A stretch of 64,000 bases of DNA, from NCBI RefSeq assembly GCF_017357385.1, contig NZ_CP071634.1, positions 248,001 through 312,000 on the forward strand. Reading direction: 5' to 3'. This document shows, in pieces, positions 25,989-34,644 of this stretch. The notes under the pieces were generated by a model that worked only from the letters and a program-made list of their open reading frames with translations, made no database searches and was not told the origin of the DNA. A program made the position numbers and the translations under genes. Source of the stretch: Rhizobium sp. NZLR1 (lineage in GTDB: Bacteria > Pseudomonadota > Alphaproteobacteria > Rhizobiales > Rhizobiaceae). Position 1 is the stretch's first letter; the number at the start of each line of letters is the position of its first letter.

Positions 25989-26930
25989 ATGATCCGCTAC
26001 ATCCTCCAGCGCCTGTTCGGCATGATCGTCGTGATGTTTCTCGTCGTCACGATCGTCTTCGTCATCGTGCGCGTGACGCCGGGGGACCCGGCTGCCGTCA
26101 TGCTCGGGCCAGATGCGACGCCGCAGGATGTTGCCGATCTTCGGGCCCGCCTCGGCCTCGATCAGTCGCTCGGCCTGCAGTACGTCTATTATATCGGTCA
26201 GCTGCTGAGGGGCGATCTCGGCCAGTCGATCTTCCTCAACATGCCGGTCACCTCGGCTCTGCTCGACCGCGCCGAGCCGACCTTCTTCCTGACGCTGTTT
26301 TCGCTGGCCATTGCCGGCGTCATCGCGCTGCCGATCGGCATCTATGCGGCCTATCGGCGCGGCTCCTTCGTCGACCAGGCGGCAACGACGCTGGCGATGT
26401 TTGCCGCCAGCATCCCAAGCTTCTGGCTCGGCCTCATCCTGATGCAGTTCTTCGCCGTTCGGCTCAACCTTTTCCCGGTCTCGGGTTATGGCGGCCCCGG
26501 CTCGACCTTCCTTGAGCGGATGTATCATCTGACCCTGCCGGCCTTCGCGCTCGGCATCGTCTCCTCGGCGCTGATCCTGCGTTTCACCCGCGCGTCGATG
26601 CTCGATGTGCTCGGCGATGATTATATCCGCACGGCGCGCGCCAAGGGGCTGGTCGAGCGCAAGGTCATCCTCAAGCACGCGCTGAAGAATGCGCTGATCC
26701 CGATCCTGACGGTGCTCGGCCTGACGGCGGCGGTGCTGATTTCGGGCGCCGTCGTCACCGAGACCGTCTTCGGCCTGCCGGGTGTCGGCAATCTCGTCGT
26801 CTCGGCGGTGCTGCGCCGCGATTACCCCGTCATCCAGGGGGCGCTGCTCGTCATCGCCGCCCTCTACGTGCTGATCAATTTTGCAATCGACATGCTCTAT
26901 CTGCTGGTCGATCCGAGGGTGCGCTACTGA
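25989..26930 (+). CDS. ABC transporter permease (DppB type)
   Basis: The product is 313 residues. It has the N-terminal helix, the family segment VRVTPGDPAAVMLGPDAT, DLGQSIFLNMPV and the EAA loop DDYIRTARAKGLVERKVILKHALKNALIP, and ends LLVDPRVRY. Its stop overlaps the ATG of the next permease by one base. Confidence 0.92.
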   Translation: MIRYILQRLFGMIVVMFLVVTIVFVIVRVTPGDPAAVMLGPDATPQDVADLRARLGLDQSLGLQYVYYIGQLLRGDLGQSIFLNMPVTSALLDRAEPTFFLTLFSLAIAGVIALPIGIYAAYRRGSFVDQAATTLAMFAASIPSFWLGLILMQFFAVRLNLFPVSGYGGPGSTFLERMYHLTLPAFALGIVSSALILRFTRASMLDVLGDDYIRTARAKGLVERKVILKHALKNALIPILTVLGLTAAVLISGAVVTETVFGLPGVGNLVVSAVLRRDYPVIQGALLVIAALYVLINFAIDMLYLLVDPRVRY

Positions 26931-27799
26931 TGGCCGATATCGCGATCAAGCCCGCCGAGAGCGAAGGCAGCAAATTCGTCCGCCGCCTGCTGAAGCGCAA
27001 GACGGTGGCTTTCGGCCTGCTGATCCTGACGATCTTCGTGCTGCTGGCTGTCTTCGCCCCTGTCGTCGCGCCCTATTCGCCGTCCAAACTTTCCATCGTC
27101 AACCGGCTGAAACCGCCGAGCGGCACCTTTTTCTTCGGCACCGACGAGTTCGGCCGCGACGTCTTCTCGCGCACGATCTTTGCCGGCCGCCTGTCGCTGC
27201 TCGTCGGGGTGGCGGTCGTCAGCCTGTCAGCCGTGATCGGCGTGACACTCGGCCTGCTTGCCGGTTTTTTCCAGAAGCTCGATACGCCGATCGCCCGGCT
27301 GATCGACGCGATGATGGCCTTTCCCGATATTCTGCTGGCGATCGCGCTTGTCGCCGCCCTCGGTCCCTCCTTGACCACGGTTATCATCGCGCTGTCGATC
27401 GTTTATGCGCCCCGCCTTGCCCGCATCGTCCGTGCGTCGACGCTGGTCATTCGCGAGCTGCCCTATGTCGAGGCGGCAAGGGCGCTCGGCATTTCGACCT
27501 TCCACATCATGACCCGGCATGTGCTGCGCAATCTGCTCTCGCCGATCCTGGTGCAGGCCACCTTCCTCTTTGCCAGCGCCATGCTCGCCGAAGCCGGGCT
27601 CTCCTTCCTCGGCCTCGGTGTCAGCCCCGAAATCCCGACCTGGGGAACGATGATCGCCGCCGGCCGCCAATATATCGGCCAGGCCGACTGGATGACGCTG
27701 TTTCCGGGTGTCGCCATCATCCTCTCGGTACTGTCGCTGCAGATGGTCGGCGACGGCCTCAGGGACATGCTCGATCCAAGACTTCGCAAGGACCTTTAA
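26930..27799 (+). CDS. ABC transporter permease (DppC type)
   Basis: The product is 289 residues. FVRRLLKRKTVAFGLLIL and the periplasmic loop YSPSKLSIVNRLKPPSGTFFFGTDEFGRD are DppC features, followed by five membrane helices and the EAA loop YVEAARALGISTFHIMTRHVL. It ends MLDPRLRKDL. It overlaps the preceding permease. Confidence 0.92.
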   Translation: MADIAIKPAESEGSKFVRRLLKRKTVAFGLLILTIFVLLAVFAPVVAPYSPSKLSIVNRLKPPSGTFFFGTDEFGRDVFSRTIFAGRLSLLVGVAVVSLSAVIGVTLGLLAGFFQKLDTPIARLIDAMMAFPDILLAIALVAALGPSLTTVIIALSIVYAPRLARIVRASTLVIRELPYVEAARALGISTFHIMTRHVLRNLLSPILVQATFLFASAMLAEAGLSFLGLGVSPEIPTWGTMIAAGRQYIGQADWMTLFPGVAIILSVLSLQMVGDGLRDMLDPRLRKDL

Positions 27800-27849
27800 T
27801 CCGCCGACCAGACGTCGGCCCAATCCAAATTTGCATGACAGGAGTTTGC

Positions 27850-28347
27850 GTGAATCAGTTTCCCACCGCCGCCGGCAAGGTCGAGAACTCGCCTTACCAA
27901 CGGTTAGCCGCCCTCGGCATCAAGCTTCCGCCGCCGCCGCCGCCGATCGCCAATTTCGTGACGCATGTGGTGGAGGGCAATATGCTCTACCTCTCCGGCC
28001 AGGGGCCGCGCGAGGCCGATGGCTTCCTGCATGCCGGCAAGGTCGGCGCCGGCGTCAGTGTCGAGGAGGCCTATCGGCATGCACGGCTGACCGGCATCAA
28101 TCTGCTCGCTGTCATGCATGATGCGCTCGGCGATCTCTCCCGCGTCAAGCGGGTGGTCAAGCTGCTCGGCATGGTCAATGCCGTGCCTGAGTTCGAGGAT
28201 CATCCGAGCGTCATCAACGGCTGCTCGGATCTGCTGATCGCGGTCTTCGGCGCGGCCGGCGAACATGCCCGCTCAGCCGTCGGCTTCGGCTCGCTGCCGG
28301 GCAACATCACCGTCGAGATCGAGGCGATCGTTGCCTTGAATGGCTGA
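27850..28347 (+). CDS. RidA/YjgF-family protein
   Basis: The product is about 165 residues of the Rid (YjgF/YER057c) family: [14 protein letters not shown] near residue 50 and the C-terminal [19 protein letters not shown]. The usual catalytic arginine of RidA near residue 105 is not evident in the aligned stretch, so it may belong to a Rid subgroup without imine deaminase activity. I choose the GTG at 27850 after CAGGAG; an in-frame ATG at 27835 is the alternative. Placement between the transporter and the PLP enzyme suggests it handles the enamine/imine products of that enzyme. Confidence 0.8.
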   Translation: MNQFPTAAGKVENSPYQRLAALGIKLPPPPPPIANFVTHVVEGNMLYLSGQGPREADGFLHAGKVGAGVSVEEAYRHARLTGINLLAVMHDALGDLSRVKRVVKLLGMVNAVPEFEDHPSVINGCSDLLIAVFGAAGEHARSAVGFGSLPGNITVEIEAIVALNG

Positions 28348-28417
28348 CGAGAGCTTTCATATTTGGAGAAGGGTCCACCCAGGGCCCGTTCCTCGACCCA
28401 GACTTCTGGAGACCTTC

Positions 28418-29614
28418 ATGCCCAATGATATCAGACCTTCGCTCGGCCTTCGACCCGTCATCAACGTATCCGGCACGATGACCAGCCTCGGCGCGTCGAT
28501 CGTCGTGCCGGAGGCGATCGAGGCGATGGCATCGATCCTGCCGCATTTCGTCGAGATCAACGACCTGCAGCGCAAGGCAAGCGCCATTATTGCCCGGCTG
28601 ACCGGCGGTGAGGCGGGCTTCGTCACCGCCTCCTGCTCGGCCGGCATTTCGCTGGCGGTCGCCGGCGCCATCACCGCCGACAATCTGCTGGCGATCGAAA
28701 AGCTGCCGGATGCCGTGCCCGAGAAGAACGAAGTGCTGGTGCAGATGGGCCATGTGGTGAGCTACGGCGCGCCGGTCGACCAGGCAATCCGGCTTGCCGG
28801 CGGCAAGGCCGTGCTGATCGGCCAGGCGACCTCGACGCATCGCTTCCACATGGAAAAGGCGATCACCGACAAAACAGCCGCCGCCGTCTATGTCGTCTCC
28901 CACCATGTCGTCGATTACGGCCTGTTGAACCTCAAGGAATTCGTCGAGGTCGCCCATGCCAAGGGCGTGCCTGTGATCGTCGATGCCGCCTCGGAATACG
29001 ATCTCCGGATTTTCCTGGAGCAGGGGGCCGATATCGCCCTCTATTCCGGCCACAAGTTCCTCGGCGGCCCGACCTCCGGCATCGTTGCCGGCCGGAAGGA
29101 ACTGGTGCGCCATGCCTTCCTGCAGAACATGGGCATCGGCCGCGGCATGAAGGTCGGCAAGGAAAGCATCTTCGGCGTCATGGCAGCGCTGGAAGCCTGG
29201 GAAAACCGTGACCATGCCGGCATCCGCGAACGCGAGACCGGTTATCTCAACCTGTGGAAGCGCACACTCGATGGCCGCCCCGGCCTGACCTCGCTGATCG
29301 AGCCTGACCCGACCAACAATCCGCTCGAGCGGCTGCGCCTGATCGTCGATCCCGAAGAGGCCCATATCACCGCCTGGGACTTGGCCGATGCGCTGGCGAG
29401 GGGCAACCCGCCGATCATCGTGCGCGACCATGAGGTGGAGCACCGTTATTTCTATCTCGACCCGTGCAACCTGCATCCGGGCCAGGACGTCATCGTCGCA
29501 AACCGCCTGGCCGAGGAACTCGACAAGGCGCGCGCTTCCAACGAAATCATCGCGACGCCGATCGAAAACCGCAGCCGGCACCGCTTCGATGCCGCGCTGC
29601 GCTGGCCGGATTAA
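28418..29614 (+). CDS. SelA-like PLP-dependent enzyme (ammonia-lyase/aminotransferase type)
   Basis: The product is 398 residues of the SelA/DgaE-like branch of fold-type I PLP enzymes. [15 protein letters not shown] at the N-terminus, [29 protein letters not shown] (aspartate that pairs with PLP) and the Schiff-base lysine in [13 protein letters not shown] (near residue 212) are visible. Members include D-glucosaminate-6-phosphate ammonia-lyase and L-seryl-tRNA selenium transferase relatives. I use the ATG at 28418 after CTGGAG. It is flanked by RidA and the transporter ATPase, so it probably deaminates or transaminates the imported ligand. Confidence 0.8.
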   Translation: MPNDIRPSLGLRPVINVSGTMTSLGASIVVPEAIEAMASILPHFVEINDLQRKASAIIARLTGGEAGFVTASCSAGISLAVAGAITADNLLAIEKLPDAVPEKNEVLVQMGHVVSYGAPVDQAIRLAGGKAVLIGQATSTHRFHMEKAITDKTAAAVYVVSHHVVDYGLLNLKEFVEVAHAKGVPVIVDAASEYDLRIFLEQGADIALYSGHKFLGGPTSGIVAGRKELVRHAFLQNMGIGRGMKVGKESIFGVMAALEAWENRDHAGIRERETGYLNLWKRTLDGRPGLTSLIEPDPTNNPLERLRLIVDPEEAHITAWDLADALARGNPPIIVRDHEVEHRYFYLDPCNLHPGQDVIVANRLAEELDKARASNEIIATPIENRSRHRFDAALRWPD

Positions 29615-29631
29615 GCCGCAAGGGGAGCGAT

Positions 29632-31467
29632 ATGGCTGAGGTTCAAGCGCAACCGATCGAGACGAGCGCACCCGTTCTTTCCGTCGACAGGCTAACCACC
29701 TCCTTTCTGGTGGATGGCGCCTGGAAGCCGGTGGTGCGCGATGTCTCGTTCACCGTCGCACCCGGCGAGACGGTGGCGATCGTCGGCGAATCCGGCTCGG
29801 GCAAGAGCGTCACCTCGCTCTCCATCATGCGGCTGCTGCAGGCGGATACGAGCCGCGTCGACGGCCGCGTGCTGCTCGGCGGCCGCGACCTGCTGGCCTT
29901 GCCGGAACATGCCATGCGGCAGGTGCGCGGCAACGAGGTGGCGATGATCTTCCAGGAGCCGATGACATCGCTCAATCCGCTCTTCACCATCGGCGACCAG
30001 ATCTCCGAGGCGCTGCTTTGCCATTCCGATATGAGCCGAGCCGATGCCAAAGCCGAGACGATTAGGCTGCTGGAAAAAGTCCGCATCCCCTCTGCCGCCT
30101 CGCGTTTCGGCGAATATCCGCATCGTTTTTCCGGCGGCATGCGCCAGCGGGTCATGATCGCCATGGCCCTTGCCAGCCGGCCGAAACTGCTGATCGCCGA
30201 CGAGCCGACGACGGCGCTCGACGTGACGATCCAGGGCCAGATCCTCGATCTCATCAAGATGCTGCAGGAGGAGGAGGGGACCTCGGTTCTGTTCATCACC
30301 CATGACATGGGCGTCGTCGCCGAGATCGCCGACCGGACGGTGGTGATGTATCGCGGCGAACAGGTGGAAAGCGGGCTCACCGCCGATATTTTCCACCGCG
30401 GCAGACATCCCTATACCAGGGCGCTGCTATCGGCCGTGCCGGTGCTCGGCTCAATGCAGGGCCGCCAGCGGCCTCTGCGTTTCCCCGTGGTCAATACGGC
30501 GACGGGGGAATCCGACATTCCGGCCGAAGCCGCCGATACGGTCGCGATGGCGCCGGTCCTTGAGGTGAAGAACCTCACCAAGCGTTTCGACATTCACTCC
30601 GGCCTGTTCGGCCGGCTGACCAGCCGCGTGCACGCGGTCGAGAACGTCTCCTTCGATCTCCATGCCGGGGAGACGCTGTCGCTCGTCGGCGAGTCCGGCT
30701 GCGGTAAATCGACGACGGGGCGCGCCATCTTGCGGCTCATCGAGCCGCAAGCCGGTTCCGTTCTCGTCGAGGGCAGGGAGGTGCTCGGCCTCGACAGGAG
30801 GGAGCTGCGCGAGATGCGAAAATCCGTGCAGATGATCTTCCAGGATCCCTTTGCCAGCCTCAATCCGCGCATGACGGTGGGTGCGGCGATCGCCGAACCC
30901 TATCTCGAACACAGGATGGGCAATGCAAAGCAGGCAAGGGACGTGGTCGCCGACCTGTTGGTGAAGGTCGGCCTGTCTGCGGATATGGCGGCGCGGTATC
31001 CGCATGAATTTTCCGGCGGCCAGCGCCAGCGCATCTGTATTGCCCGGGCGCTTGCCTTGCAGCCGAAGGTCATCGTTGCCGACGAAAGCGTCTCGGCGCT
31101 CGACGTTTCGATCAAGGCGCAGGTGATCAACCTGATGCTGGACCTGCAGCAGAGCCTCAACCTCGCATTCCTGTTCATTTCGCACGACATGGCGGTGGTC
31201 GAGCGCGTCAGCCACCGGGTGGCGGTGATGTATCTCGGCGAGATCGTCGAGATCGGCCCACGGGCCGCCGTCTTCGAAAATCCGCAGCATCCCTACACCA
31301 GGAAACTCATCGCCGCCGTGCCGGTGCCCGATCCGGACCGCCGCCACGAAAAGCGGATGGTGGCCAATGACGAGATCAAGAGCCCGATGCGCTCGGTCGA
31401 CTACCAGCCTCCGGCCACCTTCTATCGTGAAGTCGGACCGGGCCATCTGGTGATGGCCGATCGGTAG
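29632..31467 (+). CDS. Fused double ABC ATPase (DppD-DppF type)
   Basis: The product is 611 residues and carries two complete nucleotide-binding domains in one chain. The first has GESGSGKSV, FSGGMRQRVMIAMAL and LLIADEPTTALD; the second (from about residue 310) has GESGCGKST, FSGGQRQRICIARAL and VIVADESVSALD. Both have the peptide-transporter C-terminal segment HPYTRALLSAVP or HPYTRKLIAAVP. In the second Walker B, DES replaces the usual DEP, which is seen in this family. The start is the ATG at 29632 after AAGGGGA. It powers the importer of the two preceding permeases. Confidence 0.93.
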   Translation: MAEVQAQPIETSAPVLSVDRLTTSFLVDGAWKPVVRDVSFTVAPGETVAIVGESGSGKSVTSLSIMRLLQADTSRVDGRVLLGGRDLLALPEHAMRQVRGNEVAMIFQEPMTSLNPLFTIGDQISEALLCHSDMSRADAKAETIRLLEKVRIPSAASRFGEYPHRFSGGMRQRVMIAMALASRPKLLIADEPTTALDVTIQGQILDLIKMLQEEEGTSVLFITHDMGVVAEIADRTVVMYRGEQVESGLTADIFHRGRHPYTRALLSAVPVLGSMQGRQRPLRFPVVNTATGESDIPAEAADTVAMAPVLEVKNLTKRFDIHSGLFGRLTSRVHAVENVSFDLHAGETLSLVGESGCGKSTTGRAILRLIEPQAGSVLVEGREVLGLDRRELREMRKSVQMIFQDPFASLNPRMTVGAAIAEPYLEHRMGNAKQARDVVADLLVKVGLSADMAARYPHEFSGGQRQRICIARALALQPKVIVADESVSALDVSIKAQVINLMLDLQQSLNLAFLFISHDMAVVERVSHRVAVMYLGEIVEIGPRAAVFENPQHPYTRKLIAAVPVPDPDRRHEKRMVANDEIKSPMRSVDYQPPATFYREVGPGHLVMADR

Positions 31468-31551
31468 GTTCGCTTGGCCCAATGGCAGTTGCCTAACGGG
31501 CTGGCGGCGCATAAAGCAGATGTAGTGACACCTGCCTGGAAAGCCGCATCA

Positions 31552-32373
31552 ATGGACAAGACAGAGTATTATTCGAAGCTTGGCGGTCTGCCGCCGCAGA
31601 CCCAATTGCTTTCCGGCAAGGCCGTTTTCACCACGGCTTACGCGGTCATCCCGCGCGGCGTCATGAGCGATATCGTCACGAGCGTCCTTCCGCATTGGAC
31701 GGGAACGCGGGCATGGGTTCTGTCCCGGCCGCTTTCCGGCTTCTCCGAGACCTTCTCGCAATATGTTATGGAAGTTCAGCCGGGCGGCGGAAGCGACCGG
31801 CCGGAGCCGGACAAGCGGGCCGAGGCGGTCCTCTTCGTCGTCGAAGGCGGCATGACGGTGGAGCTTGAAGGCGTCAGCCACGCGCTGCGCGCCGGCTCCT
31901 TCGTCTATATCCCGGCCGGTTCGGCCTGGCGCCTGAAAAACGATGGCTCGACCGCGGCGATCTTCCATTGGATCCGCAAGGCCTTTCAGGAGGTCGAGGG
32001 GCTGGAGCTGCCGCCGGCCATCGTCACGCATGAGGATGACCATCCGATCCGGGCGATGCCCGACACCGATGGGCGCTGGGGCACGACCCGCTTCATCGAT
32101 CCAGCCGATGTGCGCTACGACATGCACGTCAATATCGTGACCCTGGAGCCAGGTGCGGTGATCCCCTTCATGGAAACCCATGTCATGGAGCATGGCCTTT
32201 ATGTGCTTGAGGGAAAGGCGGTCTATCGCCTCAACCAGGATTGGGTCGAGGTCGAGGCCGGCGACTTCATGTGGCTGCGCTCCTTCTGCCCGCAAGCCTG
32301 TTACGCCGGCGGCCCCGGCCGGTTCCGCTACCTGCTCTACAAGGACGTCAACCGGCACATGAAACTCTGGTAG
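31552..32373 (+). CDS. allE: (S)-ureidoglycine aminohydrolase-like bicupin
   Basis: The product is 273 residues with two cupin domains (about 55-145 and 170-265). The C-terminal cupin carries the metal site in MEHGLYVLEGKAVYRL, preceded by IPFMETHVMEHGL, as in ureidoglycine aminohydrolase, which converts (S)-ureidoglycine to ureidoglycolate and ammonia in allantoin degradation. WTGTRAWVLSRPLSGFSETFSQY is also family-typical. The ATG at 31552 is the likely start. No other allantoin genes are in the window, so it may act on a related ureido compound. It closes the transporter operon. Confidence 0.8.
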   Translation: MDKTEYYSKLGGLPPQTQLLSGKAVFTTAYAVIPRGVMSDIVTSVLPHWTGTRAWVLSRPLSGFSETFSQYVMEVQPGGGSDRPEPDKRAEAVLFVVEGGMTVELEGVSHALRAGSFVYIPAGSAWRLKNDGSTAAIFHWIRKAFQEVEGLELPPAIVTHEDDHPIRAMPDTDGRWGTTRFIDPADVRYDMHVNIVTLEPGAVIPFMETHVMEHGLYVLEGKAVYRLNQDWVEVEAGDFMWLRSFCPQACYAGGPGRFRYLLYKDVNRHMKLW

Positions 32374-32406
32374 AACCTGCGCCGGGCGACATCCATGCGG
32401 CCGTGA

Positions 32407-33336
32407 TCACGCCGCCGTTGCTTGTCGCTTGGCAGCCTTCACATGGGTTGTGCTGCGGCGACCGTCGACGCTGACGGGGACGTCGCCGTCAACAGTGGCG
32501 CGGCGCACCACCCGGTGCTGGTCGCCATAATCGTTGACAGCATAATGCTGGGTGGCGCGATTATCCCAGATCGCGACATCTCCGGCTCTCCAGCGCCAGC
32601 GCACGGTATTTTCCGGCGCGGTGACGTAGGACTGGAAGACCTCGTAGAGTTTGGCGGAATCGGCCTTCGATACGCCGATCAGGCGCTGAACGAAATTCCC
32701 AAGCAGCAGCGATCTTTCGCCGGTTTCCGGATGAACACGCACGACCGGATGCTCGGTCTCGTAGATGGTCGAGGTGAAAATCTCCTCGAAATGCTTCTTC
32801 TCTGCATCCGTGGCGCGAGGGCGCACGGCGGCATAGTCATAGGCATTGCTGTGAATGGCCCATAAATTATCCGCCAGCAATTTGAGCGGCGCCGGCAGAC
32901 TTTCGTATGCCGCATGGGTGTTGGACCAGATCGTGTCACCGCCGGCTGCCGGAATGACGACGCCGCGAAGGACAGAAAATTTGGGGTAGGCGTCGACGAA
33001 GGTAACGTCGGTGTGCCACTGGTCCGCTCTGCCGCCGCCGCGGCTGGAATCGAGGTTGAGGATGGAAGCGGTGCCGGCGACCGGTCCCTGGGTTGGATGC
33101 GGCACGAGGTCGCCCAGGCGGCGTGCGAAGGATTCCTGTTCGGAATCGTCAAGATGTCCCTGGTCGCGGAAGAAGATGACCTTGTGCTTCAGGAGAAGCT
33201 GATTGATGGCCGCCACCGTTGCATCCGAAAGTTCTCCGCCGAGGCGGATACCTTTGATTTCGGCTCCGACACGGCCGGTCAGCGGCACGACATCGGTGTC
33301 GGGAATGATCTGATTGACGAGAACCGGATTGCTCAT
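32407..33336 (-). CDS. TauD/TfdA-family 2-oxoglutarate dioxygenase, AtsK-like
   Basis: The product is 309 residues. The iron facial triad is visible as the HxD in QWHTDVTF and the distal histidine in RATQHYAVNDYG, and the 2-oxoglutarate-binding arginine follows in QHRVVRRATVDGD. The C-terminal stretch RATVDGDVPVSVDG resembles alkylsulfatase AtsK, which releases sulfate from alkyl sulfate esters. Taurine dioxygenase is the alternative. Such genes are induced by sulfur starvation. It is convergent with the cupin gene and divergent from the AhpD-like gene. Confidence 0.85.
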   Translation of the reverse strand: MSNPVLVNQIIPDTDVVPLTGRVGAEIKGIRLGGELSDATVAAINQLLLKHKVIFFRDQGHLDDSEQESFARRLGDLVPHPTQGPVAGTASILNLDSSRGGGRADQWHTDVTFVDAYPKFSVLRGVVIPAAGGDTIWSNTHAAYESLPAPLKLLADNLWAIHSNAYDYAAVRPRATDAEKKHFEEIFTSTIYETEHPVVRVHPETGERSLLLGNFVQRLIGVSKADSAKLYEVFQSYVTAPENTVRWRWRAGDVAIWDNRATQHYAVNDYGDQHRVVRRATVDGDVPVSVDGRRSTTHVKAAKRQATAA

Positions 33337-33653
33337 GGAAATCTCCTGTTGATATGGGAAGAAGTCGGCAGGTCACATGCGCCCGAAGAAGCGTTCAAAG
33401 GGCGTTCGAAAATCTCATCGCTGAAATCGACAGGGTCATCGAACAAAATAATCTATAAAAGATATAGACAATAATTTCTAATTTTGCGTGTTTTCGTAAA
33501 AACAACCGACTTCGATCGTTCTTTCTTGCCGATGGTTTCCTCGCCGACGGGGAGACTGGCGGCGCCTGTCGTTTCTTCGTATCGTCCGCAGGCTGCGCCG
33601 GATGTCCCGGCAATTTCAGAGGCCGTAAATCGGCGCCCGGAGAGGAACTTTCG
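33337..33653. promoter_or_regulatory. Divergent AT-rich promoter region with palindrome
   Basis: This 317-base region separates the dioxygenase gene from the AhpD-like gene. It contains the perfect inverted repeat TCTATA (33452-33457) and TATAGA (33463-33468) with a five-base spacer in a strongly AT-rich block (about 33440-33500). This is the probable promoter of the dioxygenase gene and a candidate operator. Confidence 0.45.
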
Positions 33654-34061
33654 ATGACAACAGTCAAACTCCTGTCGGACCAAGAGGCCGCAGCCATTCC
33701 GGCCGTGCAAGCCGTGTTCGACGACATCCGAGCGACACGCAAGACCGACTTCATCAACAACTTCTGGCGTGCCCTTGCAATCGATCCCGCAAACCTCAAA
33801 CGCGTACGGGAAACGCTCAAATCGGTCATGACGGTCGAGGGCGCGATCGATCCGTTGACGCGCGAGATGATCTACATAGCGGTGTCAACAGCCAATGCTT
33901 GCCAGTACTGCGTTCAATCCCATACCGCTGCCGCCCGTGCGCGGGGAATGACCGATGCCCAACACGGCGAACTCCTGACGATCATCGGACTTGCCGGCCA
34001 GACAAACCATCTCGCTCTCGCCATGCAGGTTCCGCCCGATCCGGAATTTGAGGTGCGATAG
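33654..34061 (+). CDS. AhpD/carboxymuconolactone decarboxylase-family protein
   Basis: The product is 135 residues with the AhpD-like core: E71 followed by ANACQYCVQSHTAAA, giving the redox pair C83-x-x-C86 and H90. Such proteins are peroxidatic or peroxiredoxin-partner enzymes. GERGAFSERRE-type N-terminal extras are absent. It precedes the LysR-linked cluster but does not carry the shared upstream element described for those genes, so it is probably controlled separately. The start follows GAGAGGAA. Confidence 0.85.
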   Translation: MTTVKLLSDQEAAAIPAVQAVFDDIRATRKTDFINNFWRALAIDPANLKRVRETLKSVMTVEGAIDPLTREMIYIAVSTANACQYCVQSHTAAARARGMTDAQHGELLTIIGLAGQTNHLALAMQVPPDPEFEVR

Positions 34062-34381
34062 AAACAAGGGACTTGGCGCTGGCATCACATGCGCAGCTGC
34101 CGCCATCTGCAATCTCCACCTCCAGATACGGGAGTGATATAATGCAACGTTAAATTGGCCGTTGGCTCTGGGAACCAGACACCCGCCTTCTGCTAAATAC
34201 CCTCCAAGGATCCTTTCCTCGGCGCCTTGCGGGCCGCGAGGGATGCTGCAGGCATCTCAAAGAGATCGTTCTTCGTCCTGATGAAACGTCCGGATATGAA
34301 CGCCGCCTTGCTCGATTTCGGGGGCGGCTTCAAGATCGGACCTTCACTTCTGCGAAGGCGCGTCTCATTATTGCAGACCCG
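34062..34381. other. Intergenic stretch, no supported gene
   Basis: No plus-strand gene is supported here. On the minus strand one frame from about 34395 to 34185 reads smoothly (CRVCNNETRLRR, then KPPPKSSKAAF), with a C-x2-C pair, but it has no start codon after its upstream stop. It may be a fragment of a small protein gene. I do not recognise a family. Confidence 0.35.
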
Positions 34382-34437
34382 GCAATAAAATAGAAACTAT
34401 TCACGCAATTGTGGGTGTGAGGATCTGACGGCAATAT
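34382..34437 (+). promoter_or_regulatory. Shared LysR-type operator/promoter, copy upstream of the alpha/beta hydrolase
   Basis: Half-site GCAAT at 34382 and GCAATT at 34405 are 23 bases apart. Between them the positions AAT, GAAAC and ATT match the copy at 42453. The second half-site runs into TTGTGG (-35, 34409-34414), and CAATAT (34432-34437) lies 17 bases further as -10. The same geometry recurs at 37180, 39154, 42453 and 44657. Transcription would start near 34444. Confidence 0.75.
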
Positions 34438-34520
34438 CCATCCGTCAGACGAACACAGCGTCGCCTGAAGTTTTCAATGATGAAATCGCAAGACGCGAGA
34501 TGGCTCAGAACCTTTCTTCC

Positions 34521-34644
34521 ATGAACACGCAGGGGCGTACTACTCTCCGCAGGCGCCGCCGCAGCGGCCATGGCAATTTCACCCTCTCTCAGCTTCGCAG
34601 CCAATGCTGCTCCCGCCACCAACCCAATCGAAGGAACCAAGACA
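34521..34644 (+). pseudogene. Out-of-frame Tat signal peptide of the alpha/beta hydrolase
   Basis: In the hydrolase frame, codons from 34525 read TRRGVLLSAGAAAAAMAIS and then SLSFAANAAPATNP, a typical twin-arginine signal with a hydrophobic stretch and AxA cleavage site. The frame is closed immediately upstream by TGA at 34522-34524, while the natural-looking start ATG at 34521 (MNT...) is in another frame. A two-base loss in a CGCGC run, or one extra base, would explain it. The signal is therefore disconnected unless the sequence has an error or a frameshift occurs. Confidence 0.6.

Noticed and set aside
33654..34061. Including the AhpD-like gene in the LysR regulon
   Set aside because: No GCAATT pair occurs in its upstream region, although its function would fit.
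34403..34437. A 26-base-spaced reading of the half-sites (34405 and 34431) upstream of the alpha/beta hydrolase
   Set aside because: The pair 34382/34405 has the exact 23-base spacing and the conserved inner bases of the other copies; the GCAAT at 34431 is better explained as overlapping the -10 box.
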